This document shows, piece by piece, positions 1-11,094 of a DNA stretch of 64,000 bases. How positions within the stretch are numbered: the first letter of the stretch is position 1; every line of letters starts with the position of its first letter. The DNA lies in the NCBI GenBank assembly GCA_001692895.1, contig KV748265.1:186001-250000 (forward strand). Direction: 5' to 3'. The translations under genes and the position numbers were made by a program. Below the pieces are notes generated by a model, which was not told where the DNA came from, ran no database searches, and saw only the letters and a list, made by a program, of their open reading frames with translations. The stretch comes from Cenococcum geophilum 1.58 (Eukaryota; Ascomycota; Dothideomycetes; Gloniales; Gloniaceae).

Positions 1-292
1 CCGATTTTATTAAATTTATTATTAAACTAGGCTAACTTAGTATAGATCTAAAGAAGATTAAGGCTATAGTGAATTAGTAAGAACTAGAAAATATAATATA
101 GTTAAGGTTATTTTTAGGGTTCTATAACTACTATAGAAGATTTATAGCTTAATAGTTAAAGGATATTAAGCCACTTATAAGATTAATAAAGAAGGAAAAA
201 CTATAGGCATAGGGAGAGAAATAAAAGGAACTGTTTAAGAAGATTAAGTAGTTGTTTACCTAGGAGCTAGTTCTTAAAATTTATTAACTACG
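1..292 (+). mobile_element. Gypsy A1, left piece (end of reverse transcriptase)
   Basis: This is the left part of an A-family Ty3/gypsy element that enters from outside the window. It matches the intact-order copy A3 at about 32418-32708 base for base apart from transitions. It covers the end of the reverse transcriptase, where the family has a phenylalanine-rich loop and the Tyr-Arg-Arg-Phe-like segment before RNase H. The copy is interrupted at 292 by element B and resumes at 8084. The 5-bp sequence ctacg at 288-292 is repeated at 8079-8083 and is B's target-site duplication. The copy is heavily eroded and broken in many places. Confidence 0.9.
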
Positions 293-670
293 TGTAACGG
301 AATTCCCCAGAAGGTACATATCAGATAAGACAGAAGGAGGTCTCATCTATGTTCCAGAAAAAGGTCTCATCTATGTTCCAGAAGGAGGTCTCACCTATAT
401 TCCATCTACGTCCTAGAAGACACGGTTAGACAGATAAGGGGCAAAGGATTTTACTGGCGTCTTAGAAAGATTATATAGGGAGCTAGTTCTCCTCTAGAGA
501 AGAACTAGCGATTAGTCTCTAAATAGAAGTGGTTAGAAGTATTTGTCCTTTAATATATAAAACTTATTCTACCTTTAACTTACCTTCTATTTACCTTTAA
601 CTTACCTTCTACTTACCAGTGATACTGTTAATTAGATAATTATACGTTCCGGTTAAGCTAGCCTCTTATA
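293..670 (+). repeat. 5' LTR of element B (378 bp)
   Basis: The repeat matches 7701-8078 over its full length and at identical length. It starts with TG and ends with TA, where CA is expected before RIP. The U3 part contains three tandem copies of a 24-bp unit (agaaggaggtctcatctatg plus ttcc) at 332-355, 356-379 and 380-403. No clear tRNA primer-binding site is visible just inside the LTR. Confidence 0.95.
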
Positions 671-718
671 ATTCTAATTACTCACAATCCGTTAGGAACG
701 TACGGCTATTAATTAACA

Positions 719-1925
719 ATGACAAACTATACTCCTGTACCCTATAAAGCAACGCCCTTACTATAAGAGGCTTAAAGAGTCTCCCCAAAGGAGCGCATTC
801 CCTCTTCCTATAAAGAAGCTATGGCTGGTCCGTCTAACCTTGCGAGACTTTTAGAAATGATTACCGCTAGGGAGTTATTAGAGCGGTCGCTATACGAGAC
901 CCTATAAAAATAAAGGAGTTAGAGATATAATTAAAATAAGTATATTAAGACTACTAAGAACAATTATAAGGACAATTGGGGGAAGTATAGACACCCTAGA
1001 CATAAAGCGGACTTAAAGGGGTAATGCCACACTATGCTATAACGTTAGAAAAACCTAAATTCCGTATAAAGGAACCTAATGAGTACTATGGTGATAATCT
1101 TCGGAACTATAATTGTTTTATTTAATAATGCGAAACTAAGTTTCGGCTGGATCTAAAACGTTACTCTAATAAGTATAATTAGATACTAATTACTTCTACC
1201 TTCCTATGTGGCACTATTAAGAGTTTATAGACATGCTACGAGAAGAAACTTACTATACCCCTTAAATTTAGCGAACTTAGGACCTAGTTGGTTAATTAGG
1301 TCTAAGACCCTACTAATTAAGGGATAGACTATAACTAGCGATACCACAACGCCAAACAGCGGGATGGTTAGACTGTGGTCTAGTTTATAAACTACTTAGA
1401 AGAACTAGAAGACAATATACCCTACTTAGATCTGTGGGATAACGCTATATAACTTTACTAGCTACTTACTAAGCTATAACCTAAGATTTGACAGGCTATA
1501 TAAGAGAAGGGCGAAATTCCTACTTTTTAAGAAAAGCTTATCTCTAAAGCTACTTGGATTAAGAGTGCTAAAAGAAACTATTTAAGTAAGCGAAAGGAAC
1601 GAGACGCCAATAATAAAGAGCGTAGGACTAGACCTAGCTTTAATAATAGGGGCAAATTCCAACCTAACCGCTCTACGGAAGGATAACGTAAGCAGGCCTC
1701 GCAGCCCTAGAGCAACGCTAGTTAACCCTAAAATAATAATAGGCAGAGACCTAATTTATAGGAGGGGAACCGGGAAACACACACCTGTTATAACTACAGT
1801 AAGAAGGGCCACATAAGCCGCTTCTGCTAGTAGAAGAAGTAAGAGTTGGCCTAATTAGGAAAAGAGATAGCCTAGTAGATCTTTACTCCCTTACACTAGG
1901 CTAGTAAGAGAAGGAGGGAGTAAAC
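719..1925 (+). pseudogene. Element B gag fossil
   Basis: This is a gag-like frame, the retroelement structural protein that would form virus-like particles. An ATG lies at 719, 48 bp inside the 5' LTR. The middle (about 1080-1500) reads as the Retrotrans_gag helical domain, with the usual stretch rich in aromatic and charged residues. A basic, Asn/Arg/Gln-rich tail follows, then a CCHC-type zinc knuckle near 1785-1835 with the spacing typical of gypsy gag. It is heavily altered by RIP and broken in many places. Assignment rests on position, knuckle and composition, and is not in doubt at family level. Confidence 0.8.
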
Positions 1926-1929
1926 TACC

Positions 1930-4900
1930 GCATGGTTATTCCTGTCTCTATTTAAGTTAATAATAAATAGGTAACGCGAGACTGCCTTATAGACAGCGGT
2001 GTGAGTATAGGGTTTATTTCTTAATTACTAGTAAAAGAATTAGATTTGGACCTTAGCGGCTTGTAGGTGCGCACCATTTAAAGTATTAGAGGCCACTAGA
2101 TTCTATACTATAGGGAATAGGCTTTTTCTATGGCTAGCTAAGACCGCGATAGTCTATAGGATATGTAGGAAATGCGCTTCTATGCCGCAGAAATTAAGGG
2201 GTATAACCTTGTTTTAGGATACCTATAGCTTTACTAAGTTAATCCGGACATTAATTAGCCTTTAGCCTTATATTAATATTAGAAGTCTTAACCGCGTATT
2301 ATAGTTAAAGATTAAGAGACTTTCTTAAACCATATACAAGAAGAAGGGTGGGCATATACTATATATGCCACTCTTAATACCAAGAACGGGGATATAAGAT
2401 ATTTATTTTTGGATATCCGGCTATATGTAGTTAAGGAACTAGAGATTCTATAGGAATATATAGACTTAGAGGATGTTTCTAGTAAAGAGGCTGCATAAAT
2501 TTTACCTAACCCTATATTAGTTAAGCATAAGATAGATATAGGGGACAAATAACCTCCTTTTAGACCGCTGTATAACCTATTAGAAAATAAGCTAGCGGTA
2601 CTATATTAATATATAGTGGACAATCTTTAGAGAGGATGGATTTGGCCCTTTATAAGCCTGGTAGGGGCGCTAATTATATTTATACCTAAGAAGGACGGGA
2701 CCCTTTACCTTTATATTAACTATTAGGCGCTAAATAAGATTACTATAAAGAATTGCTACCCGTTACCCTTAATAGGGGAGCTTATTAATAGGCTGTTAGG
2801 CGTAAAGATATTTATAAAATTGGATCTAAAAGATGTATACCATTAAATCCAGATTAAAGCCGGCGATAAGTAGAAAATAGTGTTCTAAATACGGTACGGC
2901 TACTTTAAGTACCTAGTAATGCTATTTGGGCTTACTAACGCACCAGCGATATTTTAGGCCTATATTAATAAGGCATTATTAGGCCTGTTAGACACGATAT
3001 ATGTGGTCTACCTTAATAATATTATAGTCTACTTTAATAACTACAAAGTATATACGTACTACGTGTAAATAGTACTAGAAAGACTGCGGGAATACGAGCT
3101 TTATATAAACCTAAAAAAGTATATATTCCATGCTACTAGCATTAATTTTTTAGGCTTTATTGTTAGCGTTAACGGAGTGTTAATAGAGAAAAGTCGGGTA
3201 GACGCTATTAGGGAATAGCCCTACCCTATAACATTTAGAGAAGTACAGGTTTTCTTAGGTATGGCGAACTTCTACCAAACGTTTATTGTTTACTACTTAT
3301 GAGTAATACTCCCAATTACTAATCTATTAAAAGGATCTAAGAATGGCAGGAAGTTAGGACCCTTTATATTTAGGGAAGCTGCTAAGTAGGCTATAGACTA
3401 GTTAAAGGATTTATTTACGTTAGCGCCTATCCTAATATACTTCTACTAGGAGCTACATATATACCTTAAAACGGATACATCCGGCTTTGCCCTAGGGGCA
3501 ATTATATCTTAATTAAAAGACGAAAAATGGCATCCTATGGCGTTTTAGTTAAGGAAAATGACCCCTATAGAGCAGCGTTATATAATACATAACTAGAAGC
3601 TACTTGCGATAATCGCAGCAATAAAGTACTAGCGACATTATTATATAGGAAGCAATTATCCCATTAAAGTCCTTACAGACCATAACAACCTAGAATACTT
3701 TATAATTACGAAGGTATTAAGCGGTTAATAAGCCAGGTAGGCAGAGGCACTATTATAGTACGATTTTAAGATTACGTACCGCCTAGGAAAGATAAATCCT
3801 GCTAATAGGTTATTAAGACGTCCGGATTATAAGACAGGGAGGATCCAAAACAGCATAGGGGAAATAATCCCTATATTGCAAAATTTGCTTAGGAAGAAAG
3901 AAGACTCTTTCCCTAGAACTATAGAATTTCGTAGTAGGGTAGAGGTCCCGGCGATATAGCTGCGAAGTAATATAATTATAAAGCCGTAGGATATAGTTAT
4001 AGACTAGGTTATAGACCAAGTAGACGTTATAAAGTTGGCGTACCCTAGAATTAGCAAGAATTCTGTGGGATGTGCTAGAGGTATCGCGGCACCTTTAACT
4101 TAACGGCGCATTAGCTGCAAGTTCTCGGATCTAAGGGGGATAGGTGAGATGCCTATCCGCAGTATGGCACACTATATAATGGCAGGAGAATCTGCTGGCA
4201 CTAATAGTTTAAAATGTCTCGTGCTACGCCTTAAGTCTATAATAGCAGTAGGCGAAATAGAAGTAAGTAATCTACACGAAACCTTTCTAGATCTTCTTCT
4301 TTAAGCTTAATAAAGGGACGCCTTCGCCTCTAGGGAAAGGTGGAAAGATATTATAGAGACTAACTTAGCCGGAGTCACTAAGAAGCTATAGTAGTAAGAC
4401 TAAAAGGGTCTATTACGCTTTAAGGGTGCTGCATATATCTTAAAGGACTAAGCAATTTAAGATGAAATTTTAAAGATCTTCCATAATAACCTTCTTAGGG
4501 GTCACTATAGTGCTAATAGAACCCTTAAGGCCGTTTAAAGGAAATACTTTTGGGACGAAATGTCTAAAGAGGTTAAGGACTATATATTAAGGTGTAATAC
4601 GTGCTAAAGGATATAGATATCTAGGCATCGCCTATACGGCGAGTTATTAGTGCTTTCTATTCCGTAGGGACCCATATTAGAATTAACAATGGATTTTATT
4701 ATAGGCTTACCCCCTACTAAGATAAGAACTAAAGAGGTTACTAACGCTATCCTAGTAATCGTCAACAGGTATATAAAGTTTTTAGGATACTTTACTGTTA
4801 TAATAACGATTATAGCAGCAGAACTGGCAGACCTGTTTTTAGAATGGTAGCTTTCGTTTAGCACGCTAAGGGGAATTATGTCTAATAAAGGCACCGTATT

Positions 4901-5830
4901 TAACAGTGTATTTTAGTCTTTATTCTGTCTCTTATTGAAAATACGGCGAAGGATAAGTACTACCTTTTACCTGTAAATAGACGGGCAAACAGAGCGTCTA
5001 AATACGTTATTAGAACACTACCTCCGCTGCTATATTAATTATTAACAGGATAATTAGACATTGTGGTTAGCTCTAGCGCAGCACATATATAATATAAGCA
5101 TCTATAGTAGCACAAAAATAACCCCTTATAAAGCATTGTTTGGGGTAAAAGCAAATAACCCCTAGAACGTTAAGGATATCGTTCCTAAAAGAGAGGCACT
5201 AGCGGCGTCTAAAAGAATTAAGCAAATAAGAATTTGCAGAGAGAAACTTAAAAAGCACTTGCTAGACGCCTAGGCCGTATAAAAAAGGTACTATAACGAA
5301 AAATATATGCCGAAAGAATTTAAGATAGGAGACGAAGTCTTACTATTTATAAAAAATATCCAAATAAAACGCATTAAGAAGAAGCTGGATTACTAGTGGC
5401 TCGGACCCTTTAAGATAGTTAAGAAAACTAAAGGAAACTAAGCCTATAAATTGGAATTACTAAAATCTTATCTAATATATCCTATATTTTATGTTTCCTT
5501 ACTAGAGCTATACTAGAGAAAAGATAGTGCGGAACCGCCCCTACTTAGCGAAATTAATAGGGAACTAGAATGGAATATAGAAGACATTCTAGACCAAAGA
5601 TGGCGCTAAAAAAAGCGCGAATTTTTAGTTCGTTAGAAAGAATATTCCTAGGCGTATAATAGTTGGGAACCTAAGAAGTACCTTTAGCTAGGATGTAACA
5701 CTATAATTAAAACCTTCCTAAGAACTAAAGGTAAAGACTTAGAAATAGTTCTAGATATACCATAGGTAAAGTAATAGGGAAGACCCCGTAAATTAAAACC
5801 ATAGGATTAAGTATAGGCATTAAGAATGGA
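1930..5830 (+). pseudogene. Element B pol fossil: PR-RT-RH-IN-chromodomain
   Basis: This is the polyprotein region of a chromovirus. In order: an aspartic protease with an LIDSG-type active-site segment near 1989; reverse transcriptase at about 2550-3320, with the catalytic-box region near 3000-3030; RNase H at about 3430-3840 (TDTSGFALGA-like start near 3473); integrase at about 4430-5380, with the HHCC zinc region near 4470-4610 and the DDE core after 4690; and a chromodomain at about 5560-5700, recognisable from the ILDQRW start and the SWEPKKYL end. A GRPRKLK stretch at 5778-5798, just after the chromodomain, resembles an AT-hook. The integrase-chromodomain order places B among the chromoviruses, which target heterochromatin. 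It is broken in many places. Confidence 0.88.
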
Positions 5831-6289
5831 AACGTTTCGCCATTATAATAGGGATCCTAGAATCCTATAAGAGGAAGCCTATAGGGATCCACAGGAGAAT
5901 TACTAGGGATACTATTTAAAGAAGACGCTATATAAGAAGGAGCAGTAGCACTATAAGAAGTGGCCTTGGGGATTTAGTAAGATCCCCTAGGGATAAAAGG
6001 AGAGTATCCGGCCTGGCACCGGAGATACGCAGTAGAGTCAATAGTACAAAGAGGAGCAAAAGGACAGCCTATAAAGAATTAGAAATTTTAAGAAATTGTA
6101 AGGCACCTATAGAAACACTACCCGTTTATTATATATGGGGATTATAGTAGTGCACTGCATTTATATAGATTGTTACCAAAGCTTAAAACAAAGGCATCCC
6201 TAAAGTATAAAGTTAATTCCCAATAATAGGGCATCCTAGAGGCACCCGAGAGGCACTATATAAAGCTATTCTATAAAAAGAAAAGAGCT
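5831..6289 (+). other. Element B, region between pol and antisense frame
   Basis: This stretch reads on from the chromodomain as a lysine- and tyrosine-rich extension of the pol frame to about 6060. After that I see no coding signal on either strand. It may be the pol C-terminal tail plus the 3' untranslated part. Confidence 0.4.
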
Positions 6290-7440
6290 AGGTAATAACT
6301 TAAACACTAGCAGTAGTAACAGGAGCCTCCTCTTCTATCTTAACGTCATTATTAACGGTATCATTGGCTCCTCCATCCCTAGAAGCATTAGCACTTCCAC
6401 TAATATTCTTCTTAGAACGACGGGTACTGGAAGAACCAGTACGGGCGGGAGACTAGCGAGGAGAACGTTTATCTTAACCTTCGTTACTATCCTTAGTATC
6501 CCTAGGTTCTAAATTGGCGTCCAAGTAGGGATTAAAAAGATATTAGCTAAAGGAGTTAGCATAGTTCCTAAGCAAGTTACTAGAGAAACTTACCTAGCCA
6601 GAGTAGCCCGCGTAAGAGTACGAATATTATTATTAATAAAGACAAGCTGTTTGTATATACGCTCCTAGACACTATGTGTCCAAGAACGTTACGTCTTTAT
6701 AGTAGTGGAAACCCTTATAGAATTAAAGAGTCTGCGAGTAAGGGAAGACACCTTCTATCCCTACCTGTTACTATTAGGATATTGGCAGAAATCTTGGATA
6801 GCGCATTAGAGCCTACAAGTCTTATACGCATAGATAGTAGGGATCTAGTATAATTAGCGAAATCTAGAATAGGACGGAATGGGAAATACTAGGACGCAGG
6901 TCTTTCTCCTACTATAACAATAGGAGCACTTAGATTTGTTTTTGCCGGAGTAAGGCATCTTATAGACGTAGGAAGGATCCTGCGTAAGAGCATAAACGCA
7001 GCGATGATAGCATTTTAGGGAAACTGCCGTAGAAGTAATAGACGCTGTCTAGGGCGTTACTGGGAGATTAACGATACTGCCGCCGGTCTGGGGACTATAA
7101 GCTATTGTAAGAGAATACTCTAAGAAGTTAGCATTATTATAAGAAGATAAGGTAGGAATCCTATTACTTATAGATGTATTATAAGAAAAGAATAAAGCAG
7201 CTATAAAAGAATAGCTAGAGACACGGAAGCTAAAAGCGGAGATATAGAGGAAATAGTCTGCTAAAAGATGAGACGAATGGTGTTATTAATGAAAAGACGT
7301 ATAAGAGGCGACAGCTTATAAACTGGAAGAAAATTAAAATAAAGACGTTATTATTAGAATCCATTTTAGGTAAATAGGGATAGTGGCTTATAGACGCGTT
7401 GTATAGGATAACCTTCAGATTAACTTATAACAAACTCTTA
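6290..7440 (-). pseudogene. Antisense accessory frame in 3' part of element B
   Basis: This is a minus-strand reading frame between the pol gene and the 3' LTR, convergent with pol. The last part (6300-6460) reads on the minus strand as a Ser/Arg/Lys-rich then Glu-rich acidic tail ending at a stop near 6300. That composition is far from random RIP-eroded sequence. Further upstream (about 6890-6960) is a cysteine cluster, KCSYCYSRRKTC, of the form C-x2-C-x6-C, next to basic residues. I do not recognise the protein. The cluster resembles short zinc-binding motifs of fungal proteins but is too short for a Zn2Cys6 call. The start is uncertain, perhaps near 7360. As part of an LTR element it is a fossil with several breaks. 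Confidence 0.5.
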
Positions 7441-7700
7441 TAATAGGAAAGGTAAATCCCATCCAATTTTTATTATTATTATTTTAGTTCCATTACAAAG
7501 GCATTATAGGGAACTATAGTAGGAAAAGAGCAGAGGAACTAGGGACAAAGTAAGGTTCCACGCTAGTAAAGAACTAGCTATAAGCCGTATTATAGAGTAC
7601 CTTTCCACTAAGAATTTCCCTAGTGGTTTTAGCTGGAACTCTATAAAAGCTTAGTAGAGGCGAAGTCTTAGAGGACCAAGACCCTTAAAGGGGAGGCAAT
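7441..7700 (+). other. Element B 3' untranslated region and polypurine tract
   Basis: No reading frame is apparent. The last bases before the LTR, aaaggggaggc at about 7687-7697, form a purine run in the right place to prime plus-strand synthesis. Confidence 0.6.
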
Positions 7701-8078
7701 TATAACGGAATTCCCTAGAAGGTATATATCAGATGAGACAGAAGGAGGTCTTATCTATATTCTAGAAGGAGGTCTTATCTATATTCTAGAAGGAGGTCTT
7801 ACCTATATTCTATCTACGTCCTAGAAGACACGGTTAGATAAATAAGGGGTAAAGGGTTTTACTAGCGTCTTAGAAAGATCATATAGGGAGCTAGTTCTCC
7901 TCTAGAGAAGAACTAGCAATTAGTCTCTAAATAGAAGTGGTTAGAAGCATTTGTCCTTTAATACGTGAAACTTATTCTACCTTTAACTTACCTTCTATTT
8001 ACCTTTGACTTACCTTCTACTTACCGGTAACACTGTTAATTAGATAATCATACGTTCCGGTCAGGCTGGCCTCTTATA
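7701..8078 (+). repeat. 3' LTR of element B (378 bp)
   Basis: This is the partner of 293-670, the same length, with the same three 24-bp units at 7740-7763, 7764-7787 and 7788-7811. In the 3' LTR these units are closer to one another than in the 5' LTR. Confidence 0.95.
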
Positions 8079-8083
8079 CTACG

Positions 8084-9985
8084 GTTAGAGATAGTGGTTA
8101 AAACGGATGCATTAGACTATATACTAGGAGCGTGCTTTCCATAGAAATATTAAGATAGATAGCACCTAGTAGCATACTATAGTTAAAAGATAATACCACC
8201 GGAACTAAACTATAATATCTATAATAAGGAGTTATTAGGTATAGTTATAGTATTAAGAAAATAGAGATTATTCTTATAAGGTATAGAAAAACTATTTATA
8301 GTTAAGATGGATTATAAGAACCTAATAGGGTTCCTAATAACGAAAGAACTTAATTACAGATAAGTTAGATAAGTAGAGATACTTACGGAATACTATTTTA
8401 AGATTTAGTATATTAAGAGTATAGAGAATATATAAGCAGATGCTCTAAGTAGAAAGACTAAACTATAGAATAATAAAAAGCTATTAGGGGCTTTATTATA
8501 AAAGGATATAGATAGACTAATTAGGTATAATTATCCGAAAATTATAGCAATATAAGAAGAATAGATCTATAATTTACTAGAGAGTGATTAAATATAAAAA
8601 ATCTAAGATATATAGATAGAGGATCCAGACTTAGAGTAGTACGAAAATTAAGAAGTAATATATATGCTAAAATCTATTATAAAGGAGTTTATTAAGTTAT
8701 TTTATAAAGGACTAACTTAAGGATATAATGGAGCTATAGGCTTAGTGTTAAGACTTTAAGAGGAGTATATTATTAATGAAATTTAGGGACTAGCTAGGTA
8801 AGTTATAAAAGAATATTTAGATTGCTAAAGAAATAAACTAATAAGGTATAAGCTATATAGAGAACTACAACCTATTAAAATACTAAAAAGACTATAGGAG
8901 GTTATATTATAGGACTTTATTATTAAGTTACTAAAGTTAAGAGATCCTATTATTAAATAAGATTATAACGTAATCTTAGTAATAGTAGACAAGCTTATAA
9001 AGTAGGGGTACTTTATAGTATATTTAGAAGAAATATTAGTGGAAAATATTGCTAGAATTTATATTAAAGAAGTATTTGTAAGATATAGAGCACTAAGTAA
9101 GATTATATTAGATAGAGACCTAAGATTTATAATAATATTTTAGGAAGTATTTTTAGCAGAGTAAGGAGTTTAAGCAGTAACTTTTACCATATATTATCTA
9201 CAGACAGACGGTTAAATAGAAAGATTAAATTAGATACTAGAGCAGTATCTAAGGCATTATATTAATTATACACAGAATAATTAGGTATTACTATTACTAG
9301 TTATATAGTTTATATATAATATAACACTATAAGAAGGAATAGGCATATTACTATTTAAGGCGAATTATAGATATAAGCTAAGGACCTTATTATTGCTACG
9401 TTAAGTAAAGAAGATAAGTAGTATAGCTAAGTAAAGAATAAAGAGTTTAATAAATCTTTATATAAACCTTACGGAAATAGCTAAGGTAGTATAGTAAAGG
9501 ATAAAAAGATACTATAATACTAAGAGATCTAAGGGACCAGATCTTAAGGAGGGAGATAAAGTATAGCTACTACATAAAATTTTTAAAAGTTAACGACTAA
9601 GTAAGAAGTTAGACTATGTTAGACTAGGACCTTTTAAAATTATATAGAAAATTTCACCAGTTATATTTAAGTTAAACCTACTAGCTAGGATAAAGATCTA
9701 CCCTATATAGTATATCGCAATACTAAAGCCAGTATACGGAAATGTTAAGCTACTGGTCTATAAAGTAGATATATATAGAGGATAAGAGAAAGACAAATAA
9801 TAAGTTTTAAAGATCGTTAGTTATAAGGACGTAGACAATAAAATATAGTATAAAGTAAAGTGGATAGGCTATAACGAGACTACTTAGGAGCTACTAGAGA
9901 ACCTAAAGAACGCTATAAGAAAGGTATAGGAGTATTAGAAGAGAAAAGGTCAGGTAATATTAATAAAGAAGAATCGCCAAAGAAT
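8084..9985 (+). pseudogene. A1 pol fossil: RNase H, integrase, chromodomain
   Basis: The RNase H segment lies at about 8084-8460, with the end of the connection near 8400. Integrase lies at about 8660-9700, with the HHCC zinc region at its start, the DDE core and the GPFKI-like C-terminal domain near 9625. The chromodomain is at about 9800-9950, recognised from the KVKWIGYNETT run at about 9855-9887 and the following acidic/aromatic helix. The end of pol overlaps or abuts the convergent antisense frame. The gene is a fossil with many breaks. Confidence 0.85.
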
Positions 9986-10600
9986 AAGTTACCTAAGGGG
10001 GACCTAGGAAGGACGACTGCTAAACTACTTAGAGTTGTTTCCTTCTCTATTGGAAGAGAATCTGTTCTTTTATTATTAAGTTCCTATAGACCTTATTCTA
10101 TAAGTTTTTACTCCTTAGAATAAACCTTCTCGCGAACTTTCTTAAGATAAAGTAGATGGGTAGACGCCGCGATATGGGCGTTTAGGGCCTTCTATTCCGC
10201 ATCTTAAAAATACTTAAGCTTTATAAGGGCCTACGCCAGGTTACTATTAAGCTTTGCAGTAGTAGATTAAATATAAGACCCTATAATAAATTACTTAGGG
10301 AACTTAAAGACTATTAAGAGTTATAGAACGCGTATACTTAGCGTTAAAAGTAAAGCGAACATTATAGAATAATTAAATGTTTGCTTTAGTGCACTCTAAA
10401 TAAGAAGAGGGCTATTGAGATAAAGGACTCGCTAACGTAATATAAACTAACCCCTCTTTTATATAATGAGAACACGGAGATAGTATTATCTTACTAAGTA
10501 ATAAGATTGCAGTAATAGTATGGACATAACGTTGCGCGTATAAAGAAGAAGAGGCTTTAGGTATTATAAGTAACGATATTAACTAAATTAATTAGATAGA
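9985..10600 (-). pseudogene. Antisense coiled-coil frame in A1
   Basis: This is a minus-strand frame between pol and the 3' LTR. The clearest part (about 10020-10260) reads as an alanine-, leucine-, glutamine- and lysine-rich helix, followed by LKKVREKVYSKE and then a Ser/Thr/Pro-rich tail. This pattern suggests a coiled coil. Copies A2 (53085-53700) and A3 (40690-41300) keep the same frame and the same tail although A3's helix differs in many bases, which argues that the frame was once translated. I do not know its function. Convergent overlap with the end of pol could also make it a source of antisense RNA. It is a fossil with several breaks. Confidence 0.6.
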
Positions 10601-10672
10601 TATTATACCTCTAGTAAATAACTTAGAGATATTAGGTATCTTTAAGGGCGAAGATAAAGAGGAGGGAGATGG

Positions 10673-11094
10673 TGTTACGAACGCTTTAAGTATAATATTA
10701 TAACTACTTAGAGAAGAGTTAGAAGAAGCTAGTTAGTTAATATAAGCACGGTTTAAGATAGAACCCATAGAACTATATAATAAGGAATAGTAACTAAGGT
10801 TATATAATATGCTACGTATTAAATAAGAGGAATAAAAGAAACTTACGTACCTTACGTATAACACGTATATTATATATAAGAAGGATTTTATAGGAGTACG
10901 GTTGTATATTTAAGGACCCTTAGTCCCTACCTAGATAGTTCCTTTTTTGTAGTGATTTTTAGAATATAATTAGAGTTAATCTGTTGGGCAACCACTCTAC
11001 TAGTTGTTATTACGTTGTTGACTTACTTATAATACCTATATACCTAGCCTATTAACAAGTCCACTGTAGTTTCTACTATAAGGCTCCGTTATAA
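10673..11094 (+). repeat. 3' LTR of A1 (422 bp)
   Basis: It starts TGTTACG and ends CCGTTATA, and is preceded by the purine run gaggagggagatgg at 10659-10672, a polypurine tract. It matches the A2 LTRs closely, including the central U3 segment, and differs from A3 in that segment. Confidence 0.93.

Larger units (their letters stand above)
293..8078 (+). mobile_element. Gypsy element B, complete in outline, chromovirus
   Basis: This is a Ty3/gypsy element of 7,786 bp with two 378-bp LTRs beginning TGTAACGG (TATAACGG on the right) and ending in CTCTTATA. It is flanked by the 5-bp duplication ctacg (288-292 and 8079-8083). Part order is LTR, gag with a zinc knuckle, protease, reverse transcriptase, RNase H, integrase, chromodomain, a 3' block with an antisense frame, polypurine tract, LTR. 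It lies inside A1 and so is younger than A1. LTR differences are nearly all C/T or G/A, the mark of RIP, so LTR divergence cannot be used as a clock. The outline is whole but the genes are broken in many places. Confidence 0.95.
8079..11094 (+). mobile_element. Gypsy A1, right piece with 3' LTR
   Basis: This continues the A-family element interrupted at 292. The sequence picks up exactly where the left piece stops, as shown by uninterrupted copies A2 and A3. It carries RNase H, integrase, chromodomain, an antisense frame and the 3' LTR, and ends at 11094. It abuts the minus-strand element A', which begins in mid-integrase at 11095, so A1 most likely inserted into A'. The other half of A' would then lie left of the window. 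The copy is broken in many places. Confidence 0.9.

Noticed and set aside
332-403. CRISPR-like or promoter-operator array in the B LTR
   Set aside because: The units are directly adjacent with no spacers, so this is a plain tandem repeat in an LTR.
3813-4894. Minus-strand frames at 3813-4019 and 4604-4894
   Set aside because: Both are shadows of the integrase part of element B, which reads on the plus strand with family motifs.
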